This document shows positions 35,801 to 46,400 of a DNA stretch of 64,000 bases, piece after piece. Within the stretch, counting starts at the first letter, position 1; every line of letters starts with the position of its first letter. The DNA is from Sinonovacula constricta (lineage: Eukaryota; Mollusca; Bivalvia; Cardiida; Solecurtidae), in the NCBI GenBank assembly GCA_007844125.1, contig CM017568.1, forward strand, positions 4,854,685 to 4,918,684, written 5' to 3'. The notes under the pieces were generated by a model. It worked only from the letters and a program-made list of their open reading frames with translations, had not been told where the DNA came from and ran no database searches. Position numbers and translations under genes: made by a program.

Positions 35801-36878
35801 AATAGTAAACTTTTGGTAAATTTAGATACATTTAAGCATTAATCTGGTTAGTTTGATGAAAAGTAGGTATATAGTTATCATTGACTAATCTATACAAGCA
35901 TCTGTACTTAAAGGTGATATCAAATAGTTTGCCTATATTATATTCATGTAACAATATCTTATCATGGCTTAATGGAAATTTGGCAAAACTTCTGCATAAA
36001 CTCACACTTTAGTAAAGACGATTCCAAACACTATATTGTTAGACAGTACTAATCGCAAAAATAACACTCTAAATTTTTATTCTTCTGATACTTTTAAAAA
36101 ACACAATTGTTGTCTTGTTAAAAATAGTATTTGACGTCAGAGTTTATTATGCGGATGATGACATAATGTAATCTCATAGAAAGTTATCACGTGATATGTT
36201 CAGTTTAAAAATAGCTATTTCAGCTTTGTGGCTCAGATAGAAAATACCTGTTTGCATGATGCGTAGGAAATTATGCTTGATTGTTCACACAGATTTATGG
36301 CATCAATGAACAGGCTTACAGCATTGTGCAGGATCTTTTCCGCTAACAATGACTTATTTTGTTATTTAAGAAAAAAATTTATTTTGTCCAAACTTTCAGA
36401 TACCACCTTTAAATAAATAGTTGTAATGTCTCAAAATTGTATGTTTAAGTGGAAGTTCAAATAGTGAAATACATTGCAATGATGTACTATATAGAAAATA
36501 ACATAATACCACATTAGCCTCATCCAAATTTCTGTTTTTGAATGTCTTCTTCCTGTCTTGTTGAGTTCTGGTTAAACGAGATGAGGAGCGACATTTTGAA
36601 ACCGAAAGTTGATCTGCCTCTCCCTTCAAATTCAATTTCCATACAGGGGGACTTTCCTTCTGTTTAATCAGAGATCCCTTTTTCTGAAGTTTATACAGCT
36701 GTGAATTGAGCTCCTTTTTTGTGACATGAAGGGACTGAACAATCTTATTTGTCGATTCGCACTTCTTGGGTTTACTTGAAAGTAACTTCAGAATACGTTG
36801 CTGTAGCACATAGTCGCCCATTTTGGTTTGACTGGTTTCGATCTCCTCGCTACAGGCAAAATCGTGCCTTTCTTTCAT
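23600..36878 (-). CDS. ADAR: ADAR, dsRNA-specific adenosine deaminase with Z-DNA-binding domains
   Basis: Ten coding exons on the minus strand: 36878-36510 (donor could also be 36513), 34322-32230, 31849-31696, 28288-28099, 27731-27638, 27219-27064, 26749-26643, 26050-25868, 25416-25176 and 23843-23600 including the stop. All introns are GT-AG and every phase closes, giving 1276 residues. Domains: Z-alpha (about 24-82), second Z-alpha-like (124-181), degenerate winged helix (353-414), long Ser-rich linker, one dsRBD (about 788-863), deaminase (873-1276). Catalytic set present: H956 and E958 in DSHAE, C1010 in APCGDGA, C1084 in MSCSDK; the C-terminus has the family GYGKWVEKP motif. It converts A to I in dsRNA. 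Z-alpha domains make it ADAR1-like. The one dsRBD contrasts with three in vertebrate ADAR1. No disabling change seen. Confidence 0.96.
24490..25185. repeat. 348-bp tandem duplication across the ADAR exon 9/intron 9 border
   Basis: Copy 1 is 24490-24837 and copy 2 is 24838-25185. Comparing them by eye I find a single difference (aaaatacc versus aaagtacc near the end of each). The unit covers the last ten bases of exon 9, its donor (caccac|gtaaga in minus sense) and the first 338 intron bases. Intron 9 therefore holds a second, unused-looking copy of the donor, near 24827. The other edge of the unit is itself donor-like (cacc|gtaagta). Confidence 0.95.
25176..26749 (-). CDS. ADAR: ADAR exons 7-9: deaminase core
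   Basis: Exon 7 (26749-26643) reads [12 protein letters not shown]. Exon 8 (26050-25868) reads [29 protein letters not shown] (second zinc Cys in SCSDK) and [10 protein letters not shown]. Exon 9 (25416-25176) reads [25 protein letters not shown] and [10 protein letters not shown], then GTLGTCYTT. These are standard ADAR deaminase motifs, including the basic and polar residues that in characterised enzymes surround an inositol hexakisphosphate (that role is family knowledge). The exon 9 donor lies inside the 348-bp duplication. Confidence 0.95.
27064..28288 (-). CDS. ADAR: ADAR exons 4-6: start of the deaminase domain with zinc ligands
   Basis: Exon 4 (28288-28099) reads [13 protein letters not shown], then VIAGLVMKR and VLVSLGTG. 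Exon 5 (27731-27638) reads [13 protein letters not shown] and [15 protein letters not shown], holding the zinc-binding His and the proton-shuttling Glu. Exon 6 (27219-27064) reads [14 protein letters not shown]-like [13 protein letters not shown] and [12 protein letters not shown], with the first zinc Cys. Exon 4 ends six nucleotides from a GT repeat. A SINE fragment lies in intron 5. Confidence 0.95.
27402..27556 (+). repeat. SINE family A fragment
   Basis: In ADAR intron 5, antisense to ADAR. Keeps the body (gtcttccagctgacctgtgg, ggttctacctacacattag) and the 3' tail (gaccataatttgggtactgc), but the tRNA-like head is missing or too decayed to see. Confidence 0.65.
28058..28090. repeat. (AC)n microsatellite next to the ADAR exon 4 donor
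   Basis: cgcacgcacgcacacac... on the plus strand, so (GT)n in the ADAR transcript. It begins about nine nucleotides inside intron 4 (donor at 28098). GT/UG tracts near donors can bind splicing factors such as CELF or TDP-43 family proteins; whether that happens here is unknown. Confidence 0.9.
28289..31082. other. ADAR intron 3, proximal part, no exon found
   Basis: Searched on the minus strand for a further dsRBD exon, which would need to be phase 0-0. Only AT-rich non-coding sequence was seen. A small tandem motif (aattatgcaactacta, three copies) lies near 29281-29332. Poly-T and AT-rich runs otherwise. Confidence 0.5.
31120..31690. repeat. AT-rich degenerate tandem repeat in ADAR intron 3
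   Basis: A loosely periodic motif of roughly 20-25 bp, such as ataccaagtaaatataacat, recurs across the region, clearest at 31470-31690. It reaches to within about 20 bases of the exon 3 donor. Low-complexity reading frames in it are artefacts. Confidence 0.75.
31696..31849 (-). CDS. ADAR: ADAR exon 3: second half of the dsRBD
   Basis: Reads [17 protein letters not shown] then [20 protein letters not shown]. This gives the beta strands and the KK-x-A C-terminal helix of a dsRNA-binding domain (here K-E-G-R-K-E-A-S). The intron splits the domain at KPT|FEM. The exon ends in phase 0 at GAG|gtacaa. An AT-rich degenerate tandem repeat starts directly at its donor. Confidence 0.95.
32230..34322 (-). 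CDS. ADAR: ADAR exon 2: second Z-alpha-like domain, third winged helix, linker, dsRBD start
   Basis: A single 2093-nt exon. It opens at the acceptor taacag with [11 protein letters not shown] and continues to [17 protein letters not shown] and TKPPKWQI: a Z-alpha fold in which the Asn and PPxW are kept but the usual Tyr is His. An acidic stretch follows ([17 protein letters not shown]), then a third winged-helix-like segment starting [12 protein letters not shown] and ending [13 protein letters not shown], where the Asn/Tyr pair is lost but the Trp remains. The next 370 or so residues are Ser/Thr/Pro-rich and of low complexity, as expected of a disordered linker. The exon ends in the first half of the dsRBD ([14 protein letters not shown]). 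Confidence 0.93.
35270..35586 (-). repeat. SINE family B, full length
   Basis: In ADAR intron 1, same sense as ADAR. On the minus strand it opens with the tRNA-like head agctcagttggtagagcatc (A box) and tcattcaaaccccggc (B box), then a long body (ggtttcctccttacgctcag, cagtataatggaccagcc, gtgcccctgtgctataatga). A head-less copy is at 44525-44705. The head looks like a tRNA, but the body makes it a SINE. Confidence 0.8.
36510..36878 (-). CDS. ADAR: ADAR exon 1: Z-alpha domain
   Basis: Encodes [35 protein letters not shown] and ESPPVWKLN. The Asn and Tyr of N-x3-Y and the PPxW wing, which contact Z-form nucleic acid in characterised Z-alpha domains, are all kept. ATG at 36878 has T at -3; ATG at 36821 (MGDYVLQQ) has A at -3 and G at +4, a much better context, and still precedes the whole domain, so 36821 may be the main start (1257 residues). 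The tail after the domain is basic ([14 protein letters not shown]). The donor is weak: GTG|gtatta or AAT|gtggta, both phase 0. Confidence 0.9.
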
Positions 36879-36882
36879 ACAT
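36850..36882 (-). promoter_or_regulatory. Upstream ORF overlapping the first ADAR ATG
   Basis: ATG at 36882 opens a 10-codon frame ([10 protein letters not shown], stop at 36850) that overlaps the first in-frame ADAR ATG (36878) out of frame and ends before the better-placed ATG at 36821. If the transcript includes 36882, this arrangement would steer initiation to 36821. An acceptor-like ttaattag just upstream (about 36894-36901) leaves open a separate 5' UTR exon. Confidence 0.6.
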
Positions 36883-38013
36883 TTTGTTCCCGTCTAATTA
36901 AACCGAAAGTAGAATATGTGTAAATATAAAACACGGATATAACGGTATGCACTGCTTTTTAAGATTATAGTCACATCGTTTTGCAAATTAAAATTGCTTA
37001 CAAAATGCATGGAAATCCCGAACACATCTAAATTTCACAAATGTATTTCATGATTGTGCAATTGTTACGGACCGATAATTCGAAGAACTCGCCTTTTACC
37101 GTTAGTCTTTTCACGATGGCAGTCAATGAACTAAACGACAGAAAATTTAGTGTCCTTTACTTTCGCACTCTCTCCTAAAACCTATCGGTGACGAATGAGA
37201 TAGAAATAGGTACAAAGAACGACCGCGTGATCAGCTTATGTTGCACTGTTGCGCAATTTTAACGGTAAATTTGGGATGCCATAATTTCATACTTCGGACC
37301 CGTTTTACCTCGTACTCCTTTTTAATAATAATATAGTGTAATGGATTTTGTTTTGACTTGCAACGATTATTTAGGTGTTGTTTTTTGCTTACAACTTATA
37401 AACTTAAAAATATTGTTGAAAAGAAACAAACCTCCTGGGCACTTACAGTTTAGGGTAAAGACAGTCCAGTTAAGGTCAATATGGCAACTTGCCCATTACA
37501 ACCCATTTATAATACTGACACTGTCATAAAGGAATTGAGGATAGCTAGTCAAAAATTTAAACATGCATTTGTAAAAAAGTCATTTTCATAATTAGTGTGT
37601 GTACGGATTATAATTGATGTATCAGGTAGAGTTGTCATGATTTCTCAGTCTGAGAATTGTAATTTTCCATCTGTATATTTCTCCTGATAATTGCCATTCC
37701 TCATAATTGTGTTTAAGGTTGGCCGATTGTATCATAGAAAAGTATATATATTATATATAAAATTATATACAGGTACATACCAAATATTGAAGCAAAGAAA
37801 TCAATACTAAATACAATTTGAGAATCTGAATAGTACACACAAACATGGATTTTTTTTATAGTATTTAGATTTCAGAAAAAAAGTCAAGTTAAAAACATAT
37901 AGTGCTGGGTTATAAAATATATTTGATATGCTGCCTTAATGAAAAAGGCTGAGTCGTCAGTGACAGCTATTTGGTGAAGGAGGTAAAATTTATATAACAC
38001 TAGGGGTATGTAC
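36883..38013. promoter_or_regulatory. Putative divergent promoter region of ADAR and C2CD5
   Basis: The two genes are head to head. The stretch near 37040-37260 is richer in CG dinucleotides than its flanks (for example cgaccgcgtgatc, gacccgttttacctcg), as expected of a TATA-less promoter. No open frame here belongs to a known gene. The C2CD5 5' UTR exon has not been located and might lie here or nearer 40 kb. Inference only. Confidence 0.4.
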
Positions 38014-38018
38014 CATTT

Positions 38019-39368
38019 CAGGGTGTTCGGTTGACCCGAGCTCCCGGGTTTTGACGCACGAAAATTCGGAAATACCCCTAACTGAAGCACATCAATAAAG
38101 CGGCAGGGGTCATTTTGAGCCGTGACAACCCGTGCGTCGGTCAAAATCGCCTACCGCTTCATAAGAAGCGAGAAAAGACGACAATGGGCGGAGTCTGCAT
38201 ATTAATGAGAACAGATTCACCAACGCACACACAAACACACGCGCGCGCATCGATTACCGTCTGCTAGAAGAAAAACAATACAGTAGACGGAGCCTGCATA
38301 ATTAATAGGAAACAGGTGCTCTAATTCTGCTGATGACACGTTAGCTCGTATGCGCGGCTAATTTCAATATGGCGTTTTGACAGAGGTGTAGAAAAGTAAT
38401 AAATCTTAATTGATCGGCATCTGTTTACTCGTAAAACATGTTTGTAGCATCCTGATGCATCGGAAGCAATTAAGGACGACTGTAGGCATTGTATAATTAC
38501 TTCAATGGGCCACCTAAATGTGTGATTACTGCAAAGGAGCGAAGCGGTGCGTCCGAGTATAATTTAATTTGACAGCGATTTAGAACTATGCACACTAATA
38601 CGGCAAATCGATTGATTGTATCTACGAAAGATGTACTTGTTACTTGAATGGTTGAAATTATGGCTAAAAAAAGCTTGTTTGATGTTTTGATATTTCAAAA
38701 TTAGTTTTAGGCACAGACTACAGTTTGACACAGTACATTTTATACTGAAAACCAGGTTCTTGTTGTCTTGCCTGATGGTGCCTTTAGATATATTTAGTTA
38801 GGAAATATGCCTTATTGGGTGGCCGAGAACGTCGACTCTTACATTTATAATTGGTTTTGGAGTGACGTCAGTTTTGAGAAGCAATATTATTTTTAACGGT
38901 GACAATGTAACAATGTTAATTGATATGTTTTATTTTTTTTTATTTGATTGTCATAACTGAGATGCAGAAAAAAAATACTATTTAACAATATTCTGTTTAT
39001 TTACTTGTTCCAAGCAAACTCTTAGAAGTATCAATAATTCCCATCCAGGCTTATTTATACAAAATATGGTCGTCGATTATATAATTGTATATACAATAAT
39101 AATTATATACACAAAAAAGGATGAATTAAATGTTATAAAGAGAAAAAGAAAAAGATTTGAAGAAAAACCTAAATTCTAAAAAAAAAAAAGAAAAATTAAT
39201 TTACTGTAAATAGTAAAACACAATCAACATTAATATAACAGCACATGCACGCTTTATGATGTGCTACACGACACACAGATATGACCCTCAGAAATTTGAA
39301 TTTGACCCCTGAAAATTTTGACTGAGGGGTCAATGACCCTTGAAGTTCAGAGTCTACCGAACACCCTG
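38019..39368. mobile_element. 1350-bp non-autonomous hAT-like DNA transposon
   Basis: Ends in perfect 13-bp inverted repeats: CAGGGTGTTCGGT at 38019-38031 and ACCGAACACCCTG at 39356-39368. It is flanked by the direct repeat cattt (38014-38018 and 39369-39373). CAGGG termini are typical of hAT; a 5-bp duplication is shorter than the usual 8. The left third is GC-richer than its surroundings and contains a repeated segment (ggcggagtctgcatattaat near 38188 and gacggagcctgcataattaa near 38285). No transposase frame is present. Confidence 0.8.
39019..39073 (+). repeat. 55-bp exact repeat, copy inside the transposon
   Basis: Begins ctcttagaagtatcaataat and ends aatatggtcgt. Identical over 55 bases to 41567-41621, while flanks differ at once. 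Confidence 0.95.
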
Positions 39369-39373
39369 CATTT

Positions 39374-40366
39374 GTAGGAAATATAGATGCTGGTGTCTGT
39401 TAGTTCTGATTGGGCCTTGATATAGGATAATAAATGTGTATGTCTAAAATTTATTGTAAATTAAATTCATGCCTATGATCTAAACTGCAATGTCCAAGGG
39501 TTCACAAACATTTCCACTTAGCATAGAGTTAACGATTGAGTTTAACATGAAATTACATTTAAAGGCCATATAAACAATGTGATTCTAAATATTTATTATT
39601 ACTATGTGTTTAAATAAAGTATGAAATAATTTTTCAAGTTTTGATTGTCAAGAGTTTTGGCTTAAAAAGGCATAAATAAAATGTCTGTTTGCTTGAATTC
39701 TTGATTCTCTAAAAAATATGCACCATCCCATGTGACATACCATAAAGAAGACAATGCATTAACATACATGGAAACATATCAGGGCTCAAATCAAATTTAA
39801 GTTAGAAAACTCGCTAAATGCTAGTCATTTTTTCCGGTAGCGACCTAAAAACAAATCAACCTTCTAGATGTTGCAAGTCCCAAATTGAACAATAAAAACA
39901 TACAATGCAATTAACTTATAAACTTTAAAAGTTTTCATGATTTGGATCACAAGTACTGACTTTGCTGTCAGATACAGGAAGAGCAGGTTCTTGTTGACAG
40001 ATTTACAACCCTGCAGTTATACCCTCACCCAACCACATACACCTTGATCTATCAGTTTGATTGGTGACATGTTCAGTAATTTTTTGCGTGACTGTGAAAA
40101 TGGGGACTAGATAGCAGGGGTTTTGTCATGTCACATTTGCAATACTGCCTTTGTTGTTATCCTTCCAATGAACAGGTGCAGTAAAATTAATAATTTTAAG
40201 TATGAAATAATAAAACTGTTCATGCCATATAAACTGTTGTATCATCAACATTATTACTTAGCATACTTATATATTTTTCCAAAACTACTAAATTTCATGA
40301 GTATTCACTCAGTAGATTTTTTAAGATTAATGTCTTACTGCGTTTAATATTTTAAGATTTGTATAG
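39374..40366. other. C2CD5 upstream flank
   Basis: AT-rich, no coding sequence recognised. It ends in an acceptor-like tract (gatttgtatag at 40356-40366), so at least one non-coding 5' exon of C2CD5 probably lies upstream. Confidence 0.5.
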
Positions 40367-40462
40367 GTAAAGATGCCTGGAAAACTAAAGGTGAAAGTCG
40401 TGGCAGGGCGGGGATTGCCAATCATGGATCGATCCACAGACCTCACAGATGCTTTTGTTGAG
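40367..40462 (+). CDS. C2CD5: C2CD5 first coding exon
   Basis: Acceptor gtatag, then six untranslated bases (gtaaag), ATG at 40373 with A at -3, and 30 codons ending GTT GAG|gtaata. It encodes C2 strands 1-2 and loop 1 with D19 and D26 (MDRSTDLTDAFVE). It joins in phase 0 to exon 2 (IKFGSDVQKTDVF). The start matches the family start exactly, so the choice is firm. Confidence 0.95.
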
Positions 40463-43400
40463 GTAATAAATTCCAGATTGGCATTATCTAAAGAAAGATA
40501 TTTAATTAACCACTTACTTCAGGGTAAGCAATTATTTGAAATGTTCAGACCCATAGGTGGGTCAGTTTCGTATTAATAAATATTGTAATAAATCCTTTGT
40601 ATAATGTAATTCAACATTTTAAGACAATTTGTCTGGCATTTCCTGACCAAAGCTTAACTGCAATCATAAACTATGTCAGTAACATTATTTGTTATTTCCT
40701 TAATTCATTATACATTTTATGCTTTTCCCATTTCATTCTTGCAATTGTAAAAATCGCATCCAACTTTTAAATGCTTAAAGAGAGAGATACATCAACTGTG
40801 TACATTTTGTTTGATATGCATGTACACTTTACATTTAGCATTACACCCTAGCAACACTTAAAATATGGTGACTCTCTAATCAGTGCCACCAGAAGCAGAA
40901 GAATAATTGCCTCTTACCTATAAATGCTACATATACTCTAATAATAAATTTATTATTTGAATTTGTTGTGTGTGTTTTTTAAATTGTGTGTGTGTGTGCG
41001 CGCAGATAATTATAAAAACTGCTGCATTTCTACAAGTATAGTCTTATTGTTCATTGTCCATACACATTTCTACTAGTATAGTCTTATTGTTCATTGTTCA
41101 TACACATTTCTACTAGTATAGTCTTATTGTTCATTGTCCATACACATTTCTACTAGTATAGTCTTATTGTTCATTGTCCATACACATTTCTACTAGTATA
41201 GTCTTATTGTTCATTGTCCATACACATTTCTACTAGTATAGTCTTATTGTTCATTGTTCATACACATTTCTACTAGTATAGTCTTATTGTTCATTGTCCA
41301 TACACATTTCTGATTGGAATTGTGTGGAAATAAATTGGTATCCTTTTGAAAAGAATTTTTTCAGACCATTTTGTTTCATTACATACGTAACATTAAACCT
41401 AATAATTTCACCAAAATTTGGGTTTAAACACAGTTCCTACTTAAGTTCTGCTTAACCCCATATCACCTATATGAACCAGGTGAGGCCTATCTAGCTGATT
41501 GTTTATGCAGTAAGGGGTACAGAAGTAGCAGAGTCTTTTTTAAGGAAAAGATTATTCAGAAAAAATCTCTTAGAAGTATCAATAATTCCCATCCAGGCTT
41601 ATTTATACAAAATATGGTCGTAAATCATAAAATAGAGCTTTAGTGTTCAAATAAGACAAAACCATCAAATTGAAGAAAAACAACAATACCATTATTTTGT
41701 AATAATGTCATGATATAAAATAACCGTTACTGATGCATTATATAAAATTGTGTTCTGTAATAAAAAAGACACTTGTTTACTGATGTATAATACTTACTTC
41801 TGAAGCTGCTACATATCCATTGATGATTTGTAACTTATGAGGTAAAATGATACTTTTTTGTGTGAATTGGAGTGTATGCAAGATATGGTGGCATCGAAGT
41901 TACAAAACGCATACTTGCACAAATATACAAGTAGCATACTTTGTGTAAGGTTGGGAATAAAAACAAAATAATTTGAAATATTATTCTAATAATTTCTATA
42001 ATCCATTTTTTGTACATGATTGCATATCATATACCTGCAGTACTAACTTATGTCTGTTTGTTTTATTGACTATAGATCAAATTTGGCAGTGATGTCCAGA
42101 AGACAGATGTTTTCAAAAAGTCTTTGAATCCTCAGTGGATGTCAGACTGGTTTATCTTTGAAGCAGAAGATGAGTTCCTGCAAGATGAACCCCTGGAGCT
42201 TAGGTTAAGAAACATAACACACCATTTCTTTTAAAAATAATTCATGCATTATTGACAATTATTTTTTCAACTATGATGAAGATATAGTAGTTTGTAATCT
42301 GCCAGCAATGACCTCATCAGCTATGCAGCCATAATTCCTAAGGGGTGTTTCACCCAGTTATGCTCAGCACACCTTTAAGATGGTTGGGGTGAGGGTGACT
42401 GATAGGATGTTTTATTGCAACACCTTCCACTTTGGCTGCTAAGTTGGTTTGCTATGATGTTGCCTAGATCAACTAAATTTATTCTAAGCAGTTTCACATA
42501 GAGCAGTAGTGTCTCGGGCTGTACAGTTTAATCTTAATGCTCCAAGCATCTTCCATACTGACTGAGATGGAAAGCCACTTCCTGACATCTTCTCTAGTGG
42601 TTTGTTGCTGTCTCCCACCTCATACTGTGAAAGCATTTTATTTCGTGGGGCAGAAGTTTCGTTGTTTGAAGAGGACAGGCATATTCGTGGGTACTTGATT
42701 TCGTGGATTGCCCTACCCACGAAAATAAAAAAAATACCTTCGATCTTTGACAGATGCAAAACTGAGGCCTAACACTGAAACAGGGTCAATTGCGAAACTA
42801 CGGATTAGCGAGTGCCTCTGCCTATTGTCTTACGTCACGCCTGGTGATATTGATCCACGGCAGCCGGTCAATGTTTTCACAGCCGAGTCTCATCAGACGA
42901 CTTTTATGACACCTGTCAATTAGCGTGTCATTTAAGGGATTATATTCATAAAGATGTTAGATGGCACGGGTTCTTTTAAGGGTCTAATTTAACGAAGCCA
43001 TTGACTGTCAATTAACGCCAATTAGCGTACTATGCAAACTGACACAAAACAGACCCTTGAGTAAACACCCTACACCTATAAAGTTTATAGTGCTCGTGTA
43101 TATATTACAGTATAAAATTACTTAGCATAGATCGTTTTTTATGATTAAATGGCTTATGTTCGGAAACATTTTTATCGTTCTATGTCAATACAATGTAAAT
43201 AAAGTGTGGTGAAATCGTCTGTTTGTTTGAGCTTTATGTCCTGTTTAGTAAAAATATGTTGACATGATTTACAAGTAAATCTAGCATTCGAAAGTAACCG
43301 AGGGGATTTTATATCATTGATACTTAAATTCGTGGATCGACTTGCCCACGAATTCCACGAAATTAAATGCCCCACGAAATAAAATGCTTTCACAGTAAGT

Positions 43401-46400
43401 TTCCTTAAGCCCATTCCTTCCTTTCCTACATTTATCATTCAACAATTTCCTGATGCTTGAGACCATTTTCAACAAGATCAATGTTCTGGCTTACTGACTT
43501 ACTGACCTATCATGACCTCAATTACTGCACAGCTTTAATGTCCAGCAGTATAAGCAGAAGGCTATCATTGGCCACTTAAAATTTCCCAAAACTGATTTAT
43601 AATGCTCAACTTCTGAAACTTCTACATACATGCATCCAGGAAAAAGTGTTGTGTTATTACAGAGTAATGGACCATGATACATACAGTGCCCATGATGTTA
43701 TCGGTAAGGTCTACATTGACCTGAACCCATTGCTGGTAAAGGACAGTCCCTCTGTCATATCTGGCTGGTTCCCAATCTATGATACCATGCATGGTAAGTA
43801 ACAGCCAGTAACCAGCTGGAAATACAGTGGTAAGGCTGTTAGGCATCAAAGTTACACTGAGTTTTGCTCAGTATTGGAAATGTAAATGTTAATAAGTTAA
43901 CAAGCAATGTTAAGTAATTTCAGAAGAAAATTGCATCATGACACACGGATAAATTAACCTAATACCCTTTTTGCAACTTGGAGGTAATAATATGCTGTCA
44001 GAAGTTTGAGCCGAAAATTAGAAATTCTCTGCTGACAGGCCTTCACAGGTTGGTTCGACATTAACTCCCTGTCACATGTCTACTCATACAGATGAAAAAG
44101 ATGAATTTTCTTTTAATTAAATATTTTTTTTTTAATGATTTCTGGAAATGGCAGGCAAATGTGCATAGCATTTGTTAATGCAGAGTAAAATGAACATTTG
44201 ACCAGGGATTTTGACTGGGCATTTTAAACAGGGTTGTATAATTGTGATGGTCACTAATATATGTTATATGTTTTACATTCAGGTATCAGAGGAGAGCTAA
44301 ACACAATTGTGAAGATTGACCTGTTTAGTGACTTTAACAAATTCAGACAATCTTCCTGTGGAATACAGTTCTTTTGCAGTAAGTTTTTATTTTATTTTGT
44401 ACTTTTACATGTTTTGCTATGTTTCACACGTTGATTTTTACTTATTTTGGCTACATATAGCATGGGTTAACTTTCTTTTTCTGCACCAAAAATTCTCAAT
44501 TTACAATCTCTCTTTGTGTTAAGGGATGCGGATTTGTCCTCATTTTTGCCAATACTGTGCAGCAACATTTCTATCATTATAGAACAGGGGCACTTACGAG
44601 GTGCCAAGGGACTGAACCTGGACGATCCATTATACTGACACTGACAAGTCAGGCGTAATGTTGTCCCCTTAGCCCCGAGTGTTAGGAGGGAAGCCGGTAA
44701 TACCTCTTTTTGTTGGTACCCAAATTATTAAAAAATGACAAAAAGAAGAACACTAAACTAATGTCTTTTTCATTAAGAAAATCTAACAGATAATAAGAAA
44801 CAGAGTATGTCCTTACAATAATGATGTTTATTTTTCTTTTCTTTGCAATAAAATCTTTGCTATTTGTGTATAGTTTATTGACATTAAAAGAAAATTATAG
44901 TTTACCATTTAATATTAAACTAATGCATATATTTATATGTCATTATACCGCTAAGGTAAAAAAAATTATCAACAGAATTATAATGAAATGTATGATAGTT
45001 ACAAAAACTTTACAATTGGCAGAGGACGTCGGGAAAAAATTATTACCCCATTTGTCTTGAATACTCATGAGTGATTTTAATTGGTAAACATGTCCTAATA
45101 GCTCAAATGGACATTATATACAACATTGGCTAGTACCATTAATATAAATAATTGTACCCAAATAAATAGAACTTCAAAACAACAATAACACTTAGAGATG
45201 TTTAATTTTAATATTTGTGACACTTTTCATAAGACATTAAGATAATTTCAAATTTCATACCATGAAACAGCCATTCTGAGAGAATCGATGTGATGGATAA
45301 AAGTCGGTGTTTCTAAAAGTTCTGTCAAAAAATTAATCATCATGTCTTTAAGACTTTTTAGTATAATCACTCTGACAATGGTTGCCCTATATAGCTGCAG
45401 ACGTGCCCATTGGATATCGTCTGCAGTATGTCCATGGCTTTGTGGAGGAACTGGTTGTCAATGACGACCCGGAGTATCAATGGATAGACAAGATACGAAC
45501 CCCAAGGGCATCAAATGAAGCCCGACAAAGGCTCTTCTCCAAAATGTCAGGTTAGTTTGATTTTAACACTGATTGTAATTTGTGTGCTGGTTTTTACTTT
45601 GTTTTAGGTTTGAGTTTGCCTTTCAATTGACTATATATGTTTCAATCAATCTGTTGATATAAGAAGCAAAGATTTAAAAGATTTTAAAGTTGGCTGAGGT
45701 TTAAATATTATTGTTATACACTTTTATAGTAATCACATTTGGTATTAATATTTTAGACTTAATGCTTTTTGTTTTTTGAGGTTTATAGGTAAATATCTAA
45801 ATGCTTCTTACTGATGCATCAACTTGCCTCTTAGTTTTTTCATCTCCAAAGGAAACCGTTTAGCTGTTGCGTTGTCCATCCATTTGTCCATGCATCTCTA
45901 TGTTTGTACATACACTGCCTTTCTGTCTCGTTTCAGTGTCTCAAACAAATCATCCATATTATTTACATTGCTTCAATCAAACTTCACCATCTTAAAGACA
46001 TACATGTGCAAGAGAACCATTTATAATATTTACTAGTGCAACTATTATGGTCAAGGTTATATAAAGGGTCATACATTTATTCATTGCATTGTTGCATCTT
46101 GCAATTTCAGTGACATTTCTTGTTCTTCAGGACAATAATGGAAACATGTAATTTATGCACTGCATTATTAGGGACAATATACCTTATGATTTCCATAGAT
46201 TTTCTATACAAATCTAGCGATATGAAACCAGAAAGTCTGTGCAGTTTGTTTTTGTAGAGGTTTATTGGTATATTTTGTCAACTTTATTACAGGTCAGCTT
46301 ACTCGTAAGATTGGCTTAAAGGTTCTTGAGATGGGAGGAAGTGCTGTCATAGGGCAAGTTGTTTGTCTATTTTCTTTATTCTCAATCATTTCATTGTTGT

